Below, in pieces: positions 17,674 through 26,096 of a stretch of 46,038 bases of DNA. The notes beneath the pieces were generated by a model. The model was not told the DNA's origin. It saw nothing but the letters and a program-made list of their open reading frames with translations, and did no database searches. Made by a program: the position numbers and the translations under genes. Source of the DNA: Clostridia bacterium (lineage in GTDB: Bacteria > Bacillota > Clostridia > Saccharofermentanales > UBA5734); the NCBI GenBank assembly GCA_009928985.1, contig SABL01000008.1:1-46038 (forward strand), written 5' to 3'. Each line of letters begins with the position of its first letter. Position 1 is the stretch's first letter.

Positions 17674-19389
17674 TTAACTGCGGAACAGGTGGAGCAGGGG
17701 CTGATCGACTTCGACCGGCAGAACGCCGTGATCGTGCAGGATCGTGTAAAAATCACGCATCTTGGCAACGAGGGGCTCTCCGGACTGGTATTCAAAATGG
17801 ACACGTTTGATAAATCGTTCGACATGGTCAGGCGCGGTGCGCATCATGTCATAGGAAAGTGCTGCAGCCTCGTGAGGATTTTCTTTGACCCACTCGATGG
17901 CAGCCCTGAGCTCTTCGGTGAATACAGCCATGACTTCCGGATACTTCTCATAAAGTTCCTCTTTGACAATCACTCCGGCATTCGGGAACAGGCCAAAGCC
18001 AGGGTTTGCCTGATTGAATAATCGACTGTAGCTGATTTCACTGTAAGCCATTTTGTTCTTTTCGGCAACCGCAATGGTAAAAGATGCCTCGGGTTCTCGT
18101 AATAAAACATGCTGGGCCTGGCCCTTTAAAAAAGCCAGCATGATTTCCTTGGGTCGGCCGAAAGGTTCGCCGTAGACAAAATTGAAATCGGCCATGGACA
18201 AGCCCTCCGATTCCAGCAGGTAACGGGTGATTTTGGCCGGTGGGGCATCCTCAAACAAAGGCATGTGGATGGTTTCGCCCTTGAGGTCCTGCATGGATTT
18301 GGCATCCGTCTGGCGTGTCAGCAGGACAAAATTGTCCCAGACAAAGACCGCAGGCATCCGGACGCCCATTGATTTAAACTTGGTTGCTGTGATGACAGCT
18401 GAAAAACTGATGTCGGCGCGTTTGTTGACAATCCACCCCAGATGTTTTTCGGTCTCATCCCAGACCTTGAGTTCCTTGATGCGTATTTTTTCGCGCAACC
18501 GCTTGGACTGGAGTAAACGCATGATGATTGGGTAACCGACTGGCGTAGCTGACTGGATCGTCAGGGCTGGAAGGTCGCTCTCGTCTGCGGCAGAGACATC
18601 AGCTTCAGTTTTGGTGAAGCGGATTTTGGTTTCGCCAAGCTCATCAGCCAAAACCTGATGGTTGAATCCCATCGAGGAAAGCATATTGATTAATGGTTCA
18701 GGCTTGAAGCGCTGGACGAGAATGAAACTGCCCTGGAGCGGGATTCCATAGGCCACTTTGATGATTTCATCAAAAGGATCTGTGGTCATCTGGCGGACAT
18801 CGAGCACCGGTTCTCCTGCTCCAACAGCATCGCCAGTGACGTCCGAGGCTGCCTCAGGGCTATTTTTCTGTAATTCTTCCTGCAAAACGGCTGCTTCTGA
18901 GACGGTTAGCTTGTCTTCGACCGGTTCCAGATGGGCGGATGTGGACTGGACACATTTGGGGAAAGCCTGGATCAGCGCTTGTTCGAGTCCCAGTTTTTTA
19001 TTGATGAAATGGAGGATTTCACAGATCGATACGCCAGTCATCTTGGCCGCATGTTCAAAGGTGGCATGCCGGGCCAGGGAGTTCCACAGCACTGGGTTTT
19101 GCAGGGTCTTGAATTTGCCCGATAGTTCGAGCAGGTCAGTTTTTAAAAAGGGATAGCGCTCGAGTGTGGCACGGACAGTGTCTGTTGCCAGGACGACCTG
19201 ATTGGCTGAAGCCTCGATCGCCTGAGTTGGACAGGCAGCCAAGGCCTGTTCGGCCAGCTCATTCTCTTCTTCGGTTGCAGGTTGATGGGTGATAACAGCC
19301 CTGCGGTTTATAATCTCGAATGTGGCGGGTGCCACACGTTGGCAGGCCATGCAGCCGATGCATTGATCATTGACAGAATATGTTTTCAT
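17674..19389 (-). CDS. Four-domain fusion: ferredoxin - DUF1858 - DUF2249 - SsuA/NMT1-like substrate-binding domain
   Basis: The 571-residue product reads as four modules. Residues 1-62 are a single [4Fe-4S] ferredoxin (C10, C13, C16 in QCIGCMACQRV and C53 in AACPTQAIEA). Residues 75-135 look like DUF1858 (LQNPVLWNSLARHATFEHAA). Residues 196-262 look like DUF2249 (LDVRQMTTDPFDEI, then FKPEPLINMLSSMGF). Residues 275-571 resemble a periplasmic-binding-protein fold of the SsuA/THI5/NMT1 type (SATPVGYPIIMRLL, ADISFSAVITATKF, PNAGVIVKEELYEKYPEV). There is no signal peptide, so the binding domain should be cytoplasmic. It precedes hcp in the same operon, suggesting a redox or nitrogen-oxide sensing or electron-transfer role. 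No function is established to my knowledge. Confidence 0.8.
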   Translation of the reverse strand: MKTYSVNDQCIGCMACQRVAPATFEIINRRAVITHQPATEEENELAEQALAACPTQAIEASANQVVLATDTVRATLERYPFLKTDLLELSGKFKTLQNPVLWNSLARHATFEHAAKMTGVSICEILHFINKKLGLEQALIQAFPKCVQSTSAHLEPVEDKLTVSEAAVLQEELQKNSPEAASDVTGDAVGAGEPVLDVRQMTTDPFDEIIKVAYGIPLQGSFILVQRFKPEPLINMLSSMGFNHQVLADELGETKIRFTKTEADVSAADESDLPALTIQSATPVGYPIIMRLLQSKRLREKIRIKELKVWDETEKHLGWIVNKRADISFSAVITATKFKSMGVRMPAVFVWDNFVLLTRQTDAKSMQDLKGETIHMPLFEDAPPAKITRYLLESEGLSMADFNFVYGEPFGRPKEIMLAFLKGQAQHVLLREPEASFTIAVAEKNKMAYSEISYSRLFNQANPGFGLFPNAGVIVKEELYEKYPEVMAVFTEELRAAIEWVKENPHEAAALSYDMMRTAPDHVERFIKRVHFEYQSGEPLVAKMRDFYTILHDHGVLPVEVDQPLLHLFRS

Positions 19390-19439
19390 TTATGTGCGTC
19401 TCCGTTAAATGGGTAGCCTGCAAGAATTTCAGCAATTGG

Positions 19440-19468
19440 ATTATAGACATATGTCGACTATTTGTAAG
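19440..19468 (-). promoter_or_regulatory. Promoter with embedded palindrome upstream of the ferredoxin-fusion/hcp operon
   Basis: On the minus strand CTTACA (19463-19468), a 17-bp spacer and a perfect TATAAT (19440-19445) lie 51-79 bp before the start. The spacer half next to the -10 is the perfect palindrome GACATATGTC (19446-19455), a position suited to a repressor operator. The regulator is unknown. Confidence 0.55.
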
Positions 19469-19545
19469 TATCTACAGCTACGAAATGTGATTTTAGTTAT
19501 CATTTACCAGCCCCTTGCCGGCCCATTACTGCCGAAGGACTGCCC

Positions 19546-19585
19546 AAAAAAGAAAGACCGGCAACCAGGCCGGCCTTTCTTTTTT
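19546..19585 (-). terminator. Strong, possibly bidirectional terminator after the flavin reductase gene
   Basis: A 17-bp stem with one mismatch (AAAAAAGAAAGACCGGC against GCCGGCCTTTCTTTTTT) and a six-base loop. Both strands end in a U-run. It separates the flavin reductase from the ferredoxin-fusion operon; the remaining bases of the 269-bp gap hold that operon's promoter. Confidence 0.88.
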
Positions 19586-19658
19586 GGTCATTTGCATCCG
19601 GGGGGGAACAACCGTCTGCAAGGGAATTACCAGATGAATCAGGATGGTTTGAAAGCAA

Positions 19659-20150
19659 CTACAGCAAATTGGCGGCTGCAAAGTCGATGCTGCCATCTGG
19701 AGCCAAGATGGATTCTTCGGCATGCACGTGGAGGATTTTGCCAACAAACATTTCGTGCGATCCAGTCCGGATGGAATCGACAATCTCACACTCGATGTTG
19801 ACCGGACAGTCAGAGAGCACAGGGGCGTTGATGGTCACCGCTTCGCTCAGGGTCGCACCGATCACGCTGAGCTTGTCTTCATCCCGTTTGCTCGTGTGAC
19901 CCAGATAATCGAAGAGCTCGGCATGATCTTTGCCTGGCAAATTGACAACGAAACAACCGGATTCTTTGATCATCTGGTAGGAGTAGCGGGATGGCACGAT
20001 GCCAACCATGACCATCGGCGGATCAAAGCTGCAATTGCAGCAATATGCAACAGCCAAGGCATTGTTTTCACCCTGGTTGTTGCGGCAGGATACCAGGACT
20101 TTGGGAGCTGGCTGGAGGCAGGATTTGAAATTGGCAGGCTTCTTGCTCAT
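19659..20150 (-). CDS. Flavin reductase family protein (FMN-binding split barrel)
   Basis: The 163-residue protein matches the flavin reductase-like domain: VLVSCRNNQGENNALAVAYCC, then FDPPMVMVGIVPSRYSYQMIKESGCFVVNLP, and HEMFVGKILHVHAEE near the end. Members bind FMN and either reduce flavin with NAD(P)H or serve as electron carriers in anaerobes (flavoredoxin-like). It lies 28 bp after the DUF5320 gene and is probably cotranscribed with it, ending at the 19546-19585 terminator. Partner proteins are unknown. Confidence 0.85.
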   Translation of the reverse strand: MSKKPANFKSCLQPAPKVLVSCRNNQGENNALAVAYCCNCSFDPPMVMVGIVPSRYSYQMIKESGCFVVNLPGKDHAELFDYLGHTSKRDEDKLSVIGATLSEAVTINAPVLSDCPVNIECEIVDSIRTGSHEMFVGKILHVHAEESILAPDGSIDFAAANLL

Positions 20151-20178
20151 TCATTCCTCAGTTCTGATTGTTATGAAA

Positions 20179-20463
20179 TCAGGCTTGTTCTTCATACTTC
20201 TTGAGCTGGGATTTCATGTTTTCCAGCTCCTGCTCCAAAAACTTGACTTGATCTTGCAGGACGACTTTCCCTGCGTTGGGATCAAAATCGGCAGCTGTAT
20301 ACGGGTAGGGTGCTCTCATGCGGCGAAATCCGCGTCCGCGTCCAAAGCCGCAACCATAGCCATAACCGACAAACGGCTGTGTTGGAGATACGCCACACGG
20401 GCCCATGCCACGTCCAGTACGGGCGCCCACGCCCATCGGTCCAGTTCCATCTCTTGCTGGCAT
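20179..20463 (-). CDS. DUF5320-type small protein (Gly/Arg-rich head, coiled-coil tail)
   Basis: The 94-residue protein begins MPARDGTGPMGVGARTGRG, the signature head of DUF5320 proteins found beside dinitrogenase iron-molybdenum cofactor (NifX/NafY-like) proteins and redox genes in anaerobes. A Gly/Tyr/Arg-rich middle (YGYGCGFGRGRGF) is followed by a C-terminal coiled coil (VKFLEQELENMKSQLKKYEEQ). AGGAG precedes the ATG. A promoter at 20599-20627 and a leader hairpin at 20543-20565 lie upstream. Molecular function is unknown. Confidence 0.8.
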   Translation of the reverse strand: MPARDGTGPMGVGARTGRGMGPCGVSPTQPFVGYGYGCGFGRGRGFRRMRAPYPYTAADFDPNAGKVVLQDQVKFLEQELENMKSQLKKYEEQA

Positions 20464-20542
20464 TGTAAAAACTCCTTTCGGGAAACTGACGTTCGGTCTG
20501 CGAAGTCATTCCCATGGCTAATCTGCTTGGTGGTTAGCCTAG

Positions 20543-20565
20543 CCCGGCAGGAAGGACGAGCCGGG
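20543..20565 (-). repeat. Leader hairpin upstream of the DUF5320 gene
   Basis: CCCGGC and GCCGGG pair around an 11-base loop, between the predicted promoter and the gene, so they would sit in the 5' untranslated leader. No U-tract follows. Regulatory role is only possible. Confidence 0.35.
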
Positions 20566-20598
20566 TCATTTCATATTAATGGGCTAATGCCCATAATC

Positions 20599-20627
20599 AG
20601 TATGGAACAGTAATGAGCAAATGTCAA
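20599..20627 (-). promoter_or_regulatory. Promoter of the DUF5320-flavin reductase operon
   Basis: On the minus strand a perfect TTGACA (20622-20627) is 17 bp from CATACT (20599-20604), about 136 bp before the DUF5320 start. Confidence 0.5.
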
Positions 20628-20660
20628 TAAAAAATCATTCAACACCTGTCTTGAGCGAGT

Positions 20661-21395
20661 CTATGACCCATAAATGCTCGCATAATTATCCCAGCCTCTG
20701 GACTCCCAGTAGCCGCGGTAAGAATCATTGTCAGACACTTCGATTCGATTGACCCAGCGGGCCCATTTATAACCATATTTACGTTCTGCAACAACAATGA
20801 AGGGGAATCCCATCTCCGGCGGCAGTGGTAAATCATTGGCTTTGTAGGCCAGGATGATGTCCCAATTCTGGATCATATGCAGGGATAACGACGTCGTGTA
20901 GCCGTCGACACAATGAAAAATGACAGTATTGGCTGAATCGGACACTCCGCCAGCCTTTTCAATCAATTCTTTGATCCTTACACCTTCCCAAAGGACAGTT
21001 GCTTCCCAACCTTCAACGCAATAGAGCGTGATCAGTCGCTGGTCCGATGTCATGGCAAGGACGTCGTCATATGAAAATTCGATGGGCGCTTTGACCAGGC
21101 CATCAATCCGGAGTTCGAAAGAATCCATATCCACGTTTTGCACACCCTGGATGGAATTGTCACGTGGACCGATAGCCGGATCAAGGCGCATCCCCTGATA
21201 ATCACGCACTTCATTCGTCCGGTATCGAGCCAGCGTCGCCTGGGAAACGACGTCAATGGTTGTCTCTCCGGAGGAGACCAAACGCTCCGAGGTCTCGCTG
21301 GACTGACAACTCGTGGACAGAATCAGGCACAGGATCAGAATCGCGGTTATAAAGGGCCCTGCAGATGGAACAGGCTGATTTCCAAATCGCTTCAT
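20661..21395 (-). CDS. Exported molybdopterin-dependent oxidoreductase (sulfite oxidase/YedY fold), probable lipoprotein
   Basis: The 244-residue protein is a minimal oxidoreductase molybdopterin-binding domain: FELRIDGLVKAPIEFSYDDV, the likely Mo-ligand cysteine in ITLYCVEGWEATVLWEGV, HCVDGYTTSL and GFPFIVVAERKYGYKWARW. It starts with a hydrophobic segment ending LSTSCQSSE, a plausible though imperfect lipobox (Ser at -3). No twin-arginine motif is visible, which is unusual for an exported Moco enzyme. It is a single-gene unit; no electron-transfer partner such as YedZ lies next to it. The substrate is unknown. Confidence 0.82.
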   Translation of the reverse strand: MKRFGNQPVPSAGPFITAILILCLILSTSCQSSETSERLVSSGETTIDVVSQATLARYRTNEVRDYQGMRLDPAIGPRDNSIQGVQNVDMDSFELRIDGLVKAPIEFSYDDVLAMTSDQRLITLYCVEGWEATVLWEGVRIKELIEKAGGVSDSANTVIFHCVDGYTTSLSLHMIQNWDIILAYKANDLPLPPEMGFPFIVVAERKYGYKWARWVNRIEVSDNDSYRGYWESRGWDNYASIYGS

Positions 21396-21522
21396 GCTGG
21401 CATGCTCCTTGTCCTTGTCCGTTGACCAAGGCCGATGGTTCCGATGCGATTACGATTTCGGATATCGCTATCAATTGATGTCAATTAAAGTATAGCATGA
21501 TCAAAATCAGTTCATCCGGACG

Positions 21523-21531
21523 TGCTATAAT
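21523..21531 (+). promoter_or_regulatory. Extended -10 promoter of the phasin-like/AarF genes
   Basis: TGCTATAAT is a perfect TATAAT with the TGn extension, 51 bp before the phasin-like start. The -35 is weak, as is common for extended -10 promoters. Confidence 0.5.
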
Positions 21532-21581
21532 GAAAATGTAATGATTAACCAGTCCAACAGTCAAAAAGGAGGCGTTTCACG

Positions 21582-21917
21582 ATGAATCTGATTGAAAAGT
21601 CGCTTGATTTTGGCCTGGGTCTTTTGACGTTGTCCAGGGAGAAAGTGGAAGCTTTTGTCGAGGACATGGTCAACAAAGGCGAAATCGAGAAGAAAGAAGC
21701 CAGCCAGTTTGCCAGCAATCTGATCAAGAAAGGCGAAGAGCAGCGCGGTGAGCTCAGGCAGTGGATCCACGATGAAGTCGGAAAAGCGCTCGAAAAACTG
21801 GATGTTGCCCGCAAAGAGGATACCCTGACCGCTGAACAGATCCGCAGCATCATCCGGGAAGAAATTGCAGCTGCCCTCGCTGAACGTCCGGCCGGGCAAG
21901 AAAATCCACCTGAATAG
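21582..21917 (+). CDS. Phasin-like / coiled-coil protein
   Basis: The 111-residue, highly charged helical protein has the pattern of the PhaF/phasin-related family: LLTLSREKVEAFVEDMV, KKEASQFASNLIKKGEEQ, and EQIRSIIREEIAAALAERP. AAGGAGG lies nine bases upstream of the ATG. It ends 11 bp before the AarF/UbiB kinase gene, a pairing seen in other bacteria. It may coat lipid or polyester inclusions or be a structural partner of the kinase. No PHA synthase is in the window, so granule binding is unproven. Confidence 0.7.
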   Translation: MNLIEKSLDFGLGLLTLSREKVEAFVEDMVNKGEIEKKEASQFASNLIKKGEEQRGELRQWIHDEVGKALEKLDVARKEDTLTAEQIRSIIREEIAAALAERPAGQENPPE

Positions 21918-21928
21918 AGCGTTTTGCC

Positions 21929-23626
21929 ATGGCTGGATTGATTCGCCAGCACAAGCATCTCGCGCGCTACCGGCAAATTGTTGCCGCCTTTACGCGGCAG
22001 GGATTTGGCTACCTGATTGACCAGACAGGGCTTGCTGAACACGTGCGGATTCACCGCCGCAAGACTGGGCCCATGCCCACAGGCAGCGAGCATCACTTGC
22101 CGACCGGCGCGCGCCTGCGACGGACCCTTGAAGAACTCGGGCCTACATTCATCAAGATCGGCCAGATTTTAAGCACTCGGCCGGATCTGTTTCCTGTGGA
22201 TGTTCTGGATGAACTCAAGAAACTCCAGGATGCAATTCCACCTTTTCCATTTATCGACGTCAAGGCCATTGTGGAAGCGGAATTGTCCGGTCCACTTGAG
22301 CAAATTTTTGCGGATTTTGCCGAAAAACCGGTTGCTTCTGCATCCCTGGCCCAAGTGCACAAAGCAACGTTGCAGTCCGGTCGCGTTGTAGCGGTCAAAG
22401 TCCAGCGCCCGGATATTCGAAACGTGATTGACGCTGACATCGAAATTCTCAGGGATGTTGCCGAGTTTCTAGATCAACACACGCATTATGGCCAATTCTA
22501 TGATTTCCCATCAATCGTGCTGGATTTTGAAAAATCGATCCATGCGGAACTGGATTTCACTCGGGAAGCGGAAAATATGGACACCTTCAGGCAACACTTT
22601 GCCCATGACCCTGGTATCGCTGTACCGGAGGTGAACTGGATATACACCACGCCACGTCTCCTGACCATGTCGTACCTGAAAGGACTGCCCATCACGGATC
22701 TTGCTTTGCTGGAGCAGGTTGGCATCGATCGGATCGAATTAGCCCGGCGCCTGACGACCTCGGTTTGCAACCAGGTGTTCCGTGATGGTTTCTTCCACGC
22801 GGATCCTCATCCCGGAAACTTGCTGATCCTATCCGATGGGACGATCGCCTTTCTCGACCTGGGCATGGTGGGCAAGCTGAGCGACGAGCGTCGCCAGATG
22901 ATCACCGAGTTTTTCATCGGGGTCACCACCCGGAACAGCCGGATGGTTGTCAAAGCCCTGGTTGATCTTGAAAGCAAGGTCCGTCAGGAAGATCTCCGGC
23001 AATTTGAACAGGCCGTCGCCCGGATGATCGACACCTATCTCGACAAGCCCTGGCGGGAAATCCATCTGGCAGACCTGTTCCGGGAAACTTTTAATTGTGC
23101 GTATCGGTACCACATCAAGATCCCGCATGAATATGCCATCCTGGCTAAAACGTTCGGGACCCTGCAGGGTGTGCTGGCCGAACTGGCACCGGAACTCAAC
23201 ACCTTCGAGGTTTTGTCGCCCATTGCCAGGAAGATGATGGTGCAGTCCTTTTCAGCCCATGCGTTGTCCCAACGGTTTCTGCGGCTGTTCTGGAAACAAA
23301 AGGACCAGCTGGCGGATCTGCCGAAGTCCCTCATTCGCCTGGCCAATCGCCTGGGTGACGAGGATTTCAAGATCCAGTTTGAGATCAAAGACCTGCACCG
23401 GCTGCAAGACCATCTCGACCGGGCTTTCAACCGGGTGGCTTTCAGTGTGATGCTGCTTTCAGTCAGCATCATCATTGCTGGCGTCATCCTGGGCTCAAGC
23501 ATCAGTGCGGAGGCCGGCAGCGACCTCGTACAGCTCAACCGGATGGTTCTCAGGGGAGGGCTGATCCTGGCTTCTGGCTTGGTGCTGGTCCTGGTGATCT
23601 CGGTGCTGCGCTCTACCCGACGCTAA
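21929..23626 (+). CDS. AarF/ABC1/UbiB family atypical kinase
   Basis: The 565-residue protein has the family motifs KxGQ (GPTFIKIGQILSTRPDLFP), the Ala-rich nucleotide loop (ASASLAQVHKATL), VAVKVQRPDI, ELDFTREAENM, and the catalytic/metal segment FFHADPHPGNLLILSDG with FLDLGMVG. Two C-terminal transmembrane segments span about residues 500-560. UbiB homologues support quinone or isoprenoid-lipid metabolism and ATP-dependent lipid handling at the membrane. In a likely anaerobe without ubiquinone the role is unclear. It is coupled to the phasin-like gene. Confidence 0.9.
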   Translation: MAGLIRQHKHLARYRQIVAAFTRQGFGYLIDQTGLAEHVRIHRRKTGPMPTGSEHHLPTGARLRRTLEELGPTFIKIGQILSTRPDLFPVDVLDELKKLQDAIPPFPFIDVKAIVEAELSGPLEQIFADFAEKPVASASLAQVHKATLQSGRVVAVKVQRPDIRNVIDADIEILRDVAEFLDQHTHYGQFYDFPSIVLDFEKSIHAELDFTREAENMDTFRQHFAHDPGIAVPEVNWIYTTPRLLTMSYLKGLPITDLALLEQVGIDRIELARRLTTSVCNQVFRDGFFHADPHPGNLLILSDGTIAFLDLGMVGKLSDERRQMITEFFIGVTTRNSRMVVKALVDLESKVRQEDLRQFEQAVARMIDTYLDKPWREIHLADLFRETFNCAYRYHIKIPHEYAILAKTFGTLQGVLAELAPELNTFEVLSPIARKMMVQSFSAHALSQRFLRLFWKQKDQLADLPKSLIRLANRLGDEDFKIQFEIKDLHRLQDHLDRAFNRVAFSVMLLSVSIIIAGVILGSSISAEAGSDLVQLNRMVLRGGLILASGLVLVLVISVLRSTRR

Positions 23627-23645
23627 TTCCTTCGTGAGTGCGTTT

Positions 23646-24590
23646 TCACAGGGAGATTTCCATGCCAGCCTCTGTACTGCTCCCTTCATAGATGAGTTTG
23701 CCGGCACGGTCCGTCAGCTCCACCTGGACCGTTGCCCGGATGCTTTCGATGATCTCCCGGTGCATGGAGCCATCGACGGGGGCTCGCAACGTACCGCCCC
23801 CTACCATCTGGGCAGAGAATTTCAGCTGGCCTGCAGGCCCTTTCAGGATTCCAGAAAAGGTTCCGTTTGTTGCATCGACCTGCCAGTCTGACAATTTCGA
23901 ACGGTTATAGGTGGCAAATCTTGTGGTGATTCCCTGGAAGTCCGTGAAGTAGGCAAAAAAGCCCGGGAATTCACGACCCAGCCAGGGAATTCTGGCCCGG
24001 GAAAAAACAAATGACGCTTCGCGATTGTCAAAATGACTGGCCTGAAGCCAGACGTAGGTTTGGGGGAAAGACCGGCCATAGTCCTTTTCCAGGTATCCGG
24101 CACCGCCATCAAAATCAAAGACCTGGCCATTGATGACGATCTGACCATCGATCCGGTGCGCAAGATGGATCACCGCATGGTAACACTCCATGCCTGGCAC
24201 AAACTGGAAGGGTCCCATGATGCTCGGCGTATGCCAGCTGACTGGAAATTCGCGGATCTGGGAAAAGACAAGCTGCCCGGAAACCGTGCCCTTGGGGTGA
24301 TGGATATCGAGTGTCAGGCCACCCCGATTGAAATAGTTTTTATCGACTTGGATGTCCAATTGATCCTTCGCAGCAAAAAATGACTCGAATGGATATTCAA
24401 AATACCAGGTTTGGCCGGATTCGGCGTTGATGACCTGGATGAAGGCATGGTGCTGGCCATCTGGATCAACCGCCATGCCAGGGATCAAAGCAATCGCGTG
24501 TTGCCGGTCCTGGCTGATGCATTTGAAATACCAGCCTTCAAAATAGCGTTTGTTTTTGCCTTGATACTGCAAATAGGCTGGATTGCGCAT
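23646..24590 (-). CDS. Tocopherol cyclase family protein (lipocalin-like beta barrel)
   Basis: The 314-residue protein begins RNPAYLQYQGKNKRYFEGWY, typical of bacterial tocopherol-cyclase-family proteins, with HHAFIQVINAESGQTWYFEYP, WHTPSIMGPFQFVPGMECYH, GGAGYLEKDYGRSFP and a C-terminal EGSSTEAGMEISL. The family is related to plant tocopherol cyclase (VTE1), but bacterial members in tocopherol-free anaerobes have no proven reaction; lipid or glycolipid binding is possible. AGGAGG six bases before the ATG supports the start. The divergent gap to the GGDEF gene is 167 bp and shows no clear promoter pair. Confidence 0.85.
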   Translation of the reverse strand: MRNPAYLQYQGKNKRYFEGWYFKCISQDRQHAIALIPGMAVDPDGQHHAFIQVINAESGQTWYFEYPFESFFAAKDQLDIQVDKNYFNRGGLTLDIHHPKGTVSGQLVFSQIREFPVSWHTPSIMGPFQFVPGMECYHAVIHLAHRIDGQIVINGQVFDFDGGAGYLEKDYGRSFPQTYVWLQASHFDNREASFVFSRARIPWLGREFPGFFAYFTDFQGITTRFATYNRSKLSDWQVDATNGTFSGILKGPAGQLKFSAQMVGGGTLRAPVDGSMHREIIESIRATVQVELTDRAGKLIYEGSSTEAGMEISL

Positions 24591-24757
24591 GGGAGACCTC
24601 CTGCCAGATGTTTCTCGATTATCTGGATTCAGGGCTATTTTACCTGATGCTATGGTTTTGCAGAGTCGATTTCGTTACAATAAGTTTGTTTCCCGGCTTA
24701 TCTTCAGACCACTAGACCCCTACTTCAGAAATTGCATGACAAGGGGATCGGAGCAAG

Positions 24758-26014
24758 ATGCCGCGTAAAAGTGCCAGCGCTGAACCGCCGAATAATTTCC
24801 GTCGGCTGACTCGATTATTTCGGCCGGGCTTTTTAATACATGTTCTGTTCAATGAACCTTACGACCGGCAGCTAAGCGCGCGCCAAGTCCAGATGATCCG
24901 GGAAGACATCCGGCTGACGAACTACCAGCGGTTCCGGATCTTTGCCATCCTCTTCATTTTTATCGAACTATTGTGGATTTTTGTCCATGACCTGCCCAAT
25001 TACCGCAGCGGCCTGATCATGAATCGTGTGATCAGTCTCGAGTATCTGAGGATTCATCTCGTCATTGGATTGGTGGCTGTCCTCATCGTCATCCTGACAA
25101 CAGTTTGGCTGAGAAGCCAAAAGCCCGCAACCGGTTTTGTCCATGATCTGGTTGCTTCTGTCCTGATTATAATCGTCATGCTGATTTTGAATTTTTCTGA
25201 CAGGATCCAAGGCTATACATCCACAGATGTCAGTTTCTATTTTTTAAAACTCATCTTGGCCAGTGTCTTTTTCTTGCTGCGGTCACCGTTCAATTTCCTG
25301 GCCTTCACGATACCCTACCTGGTTTATCTGACTGCGCTCTGGGATCGGAGGATCCTGACCGATAGCCTGACCCACAACACCATTGAAGGAACCATCCTGT
25401 TTCTGGCCGCCCTGGTGATTTCCCGCCAGGTTTATGAACACCAGGTTCGGCTCTTGTCCCGCACCCTCTTGTTGAAAACGGCTAATGAACGGTTGGAACA
25501 CTTGTCCGCACATGATCCATTGACTGGCCTGGTCAACCGCTCAGAGATGGCCTCACGGATTGCAGCGTTCACCAGCCAACAAGCAGCGACAGGCCGCCGG
25601 ATTGGCCTGATCCTGATCGATCTCGACCATTTCAAAAGGATTAATGACACCTATGGCCACGCCTTTGGCGATACTGTCCTGAAGCGCGTCGGGGAAATTC
25701 TGACCTTCCATAGTCCAGGCCCAAGCTTGGCTGTGCGCTGGGGTGGCGAAGAATTCCTGCTGATCTTGGCCCATCGCCAGAGTGATGATCTGCGCGACCT
25801 GGACGAATCCTTGCGCCAGCATGTTTCGGAACTTCAATTTGCTTCCAAGCCCACGGGCGGAGACTATGCGGAAAAGGTGCAAGTCACGGCAAGTCTTGGC
25901 CTGACAGACCTGCATCCAGACACGGCAGATACGTTTGAAAGAGCTTTTGACCGGGCAGACAACGCCCTGTACCTGGCCAAAAAACAGGGTCGGAACCAAG
26001 TTGTCACCGGTTGA
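24758..26014 (+). CDS. Membrane-bound diguanylate cyclase (GGDEF domain)
   Basis: The 418-residue protein has about six hydrophobic segments between residues 60 and 225, then a C-terminal GGDEF domain: SAHDPLTGLVNRSEMA, LILIDLDHFKRINDTYGH, the active-site RWGGEEFLLIL, and DRADNALYLAKKQGRN. GGEEF is intact, so cyclase activity (2 GTP to c-di-GMP) is expected. The inhibitory RxxD I-site is absent upstream of GGEEF, so product inhibition at that site is unlikely. The N-terminal membrane part probably senses an unknown signal. Confidence 0.9.
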   Translation: MPRKSASAEPPNNFRRLTRLFRPGFLIHVLFNEPYDRQLSARQVQMIREDIRLTNYQRFRIFAILFIFIELLWIFVHDLPNYRSGLIMNRVISLEYLRIHLVIGLVAVLIVILTTVWLRSQKPATGFVHDLVASVLIIIVMLILNFSDRIQGYTSTDVSFYFLKLILASVFFLLRSPFNFLAFTIPYLVYLTALWDRRILTDSLTHNTIEGTILFLAALVISRQVYEHQVRLLSRTLLLKTANERLEHLSAHDPLTGLVNRSEMASRIAAFTSQQAATGRRIGLILIDLDHFKRINDTYGHAFGDTVLKRVGEILTFHSPGPSLAVRWGGEEFLLILAHRQSDDLRDLDESLRQHVSELQFASKPTGGDYAEKVQVTASLGLTDLHPDTADTFERAFDRADNALYLAKKQGRNQVVTG

Positions 26015-26096
26015 TTCCCATGAAACATGACCATCTGTCAGCCGATTCGATTTTGAGTTATCATAGCATCGGATAGCAACCAAGGATGGTCCCCAG

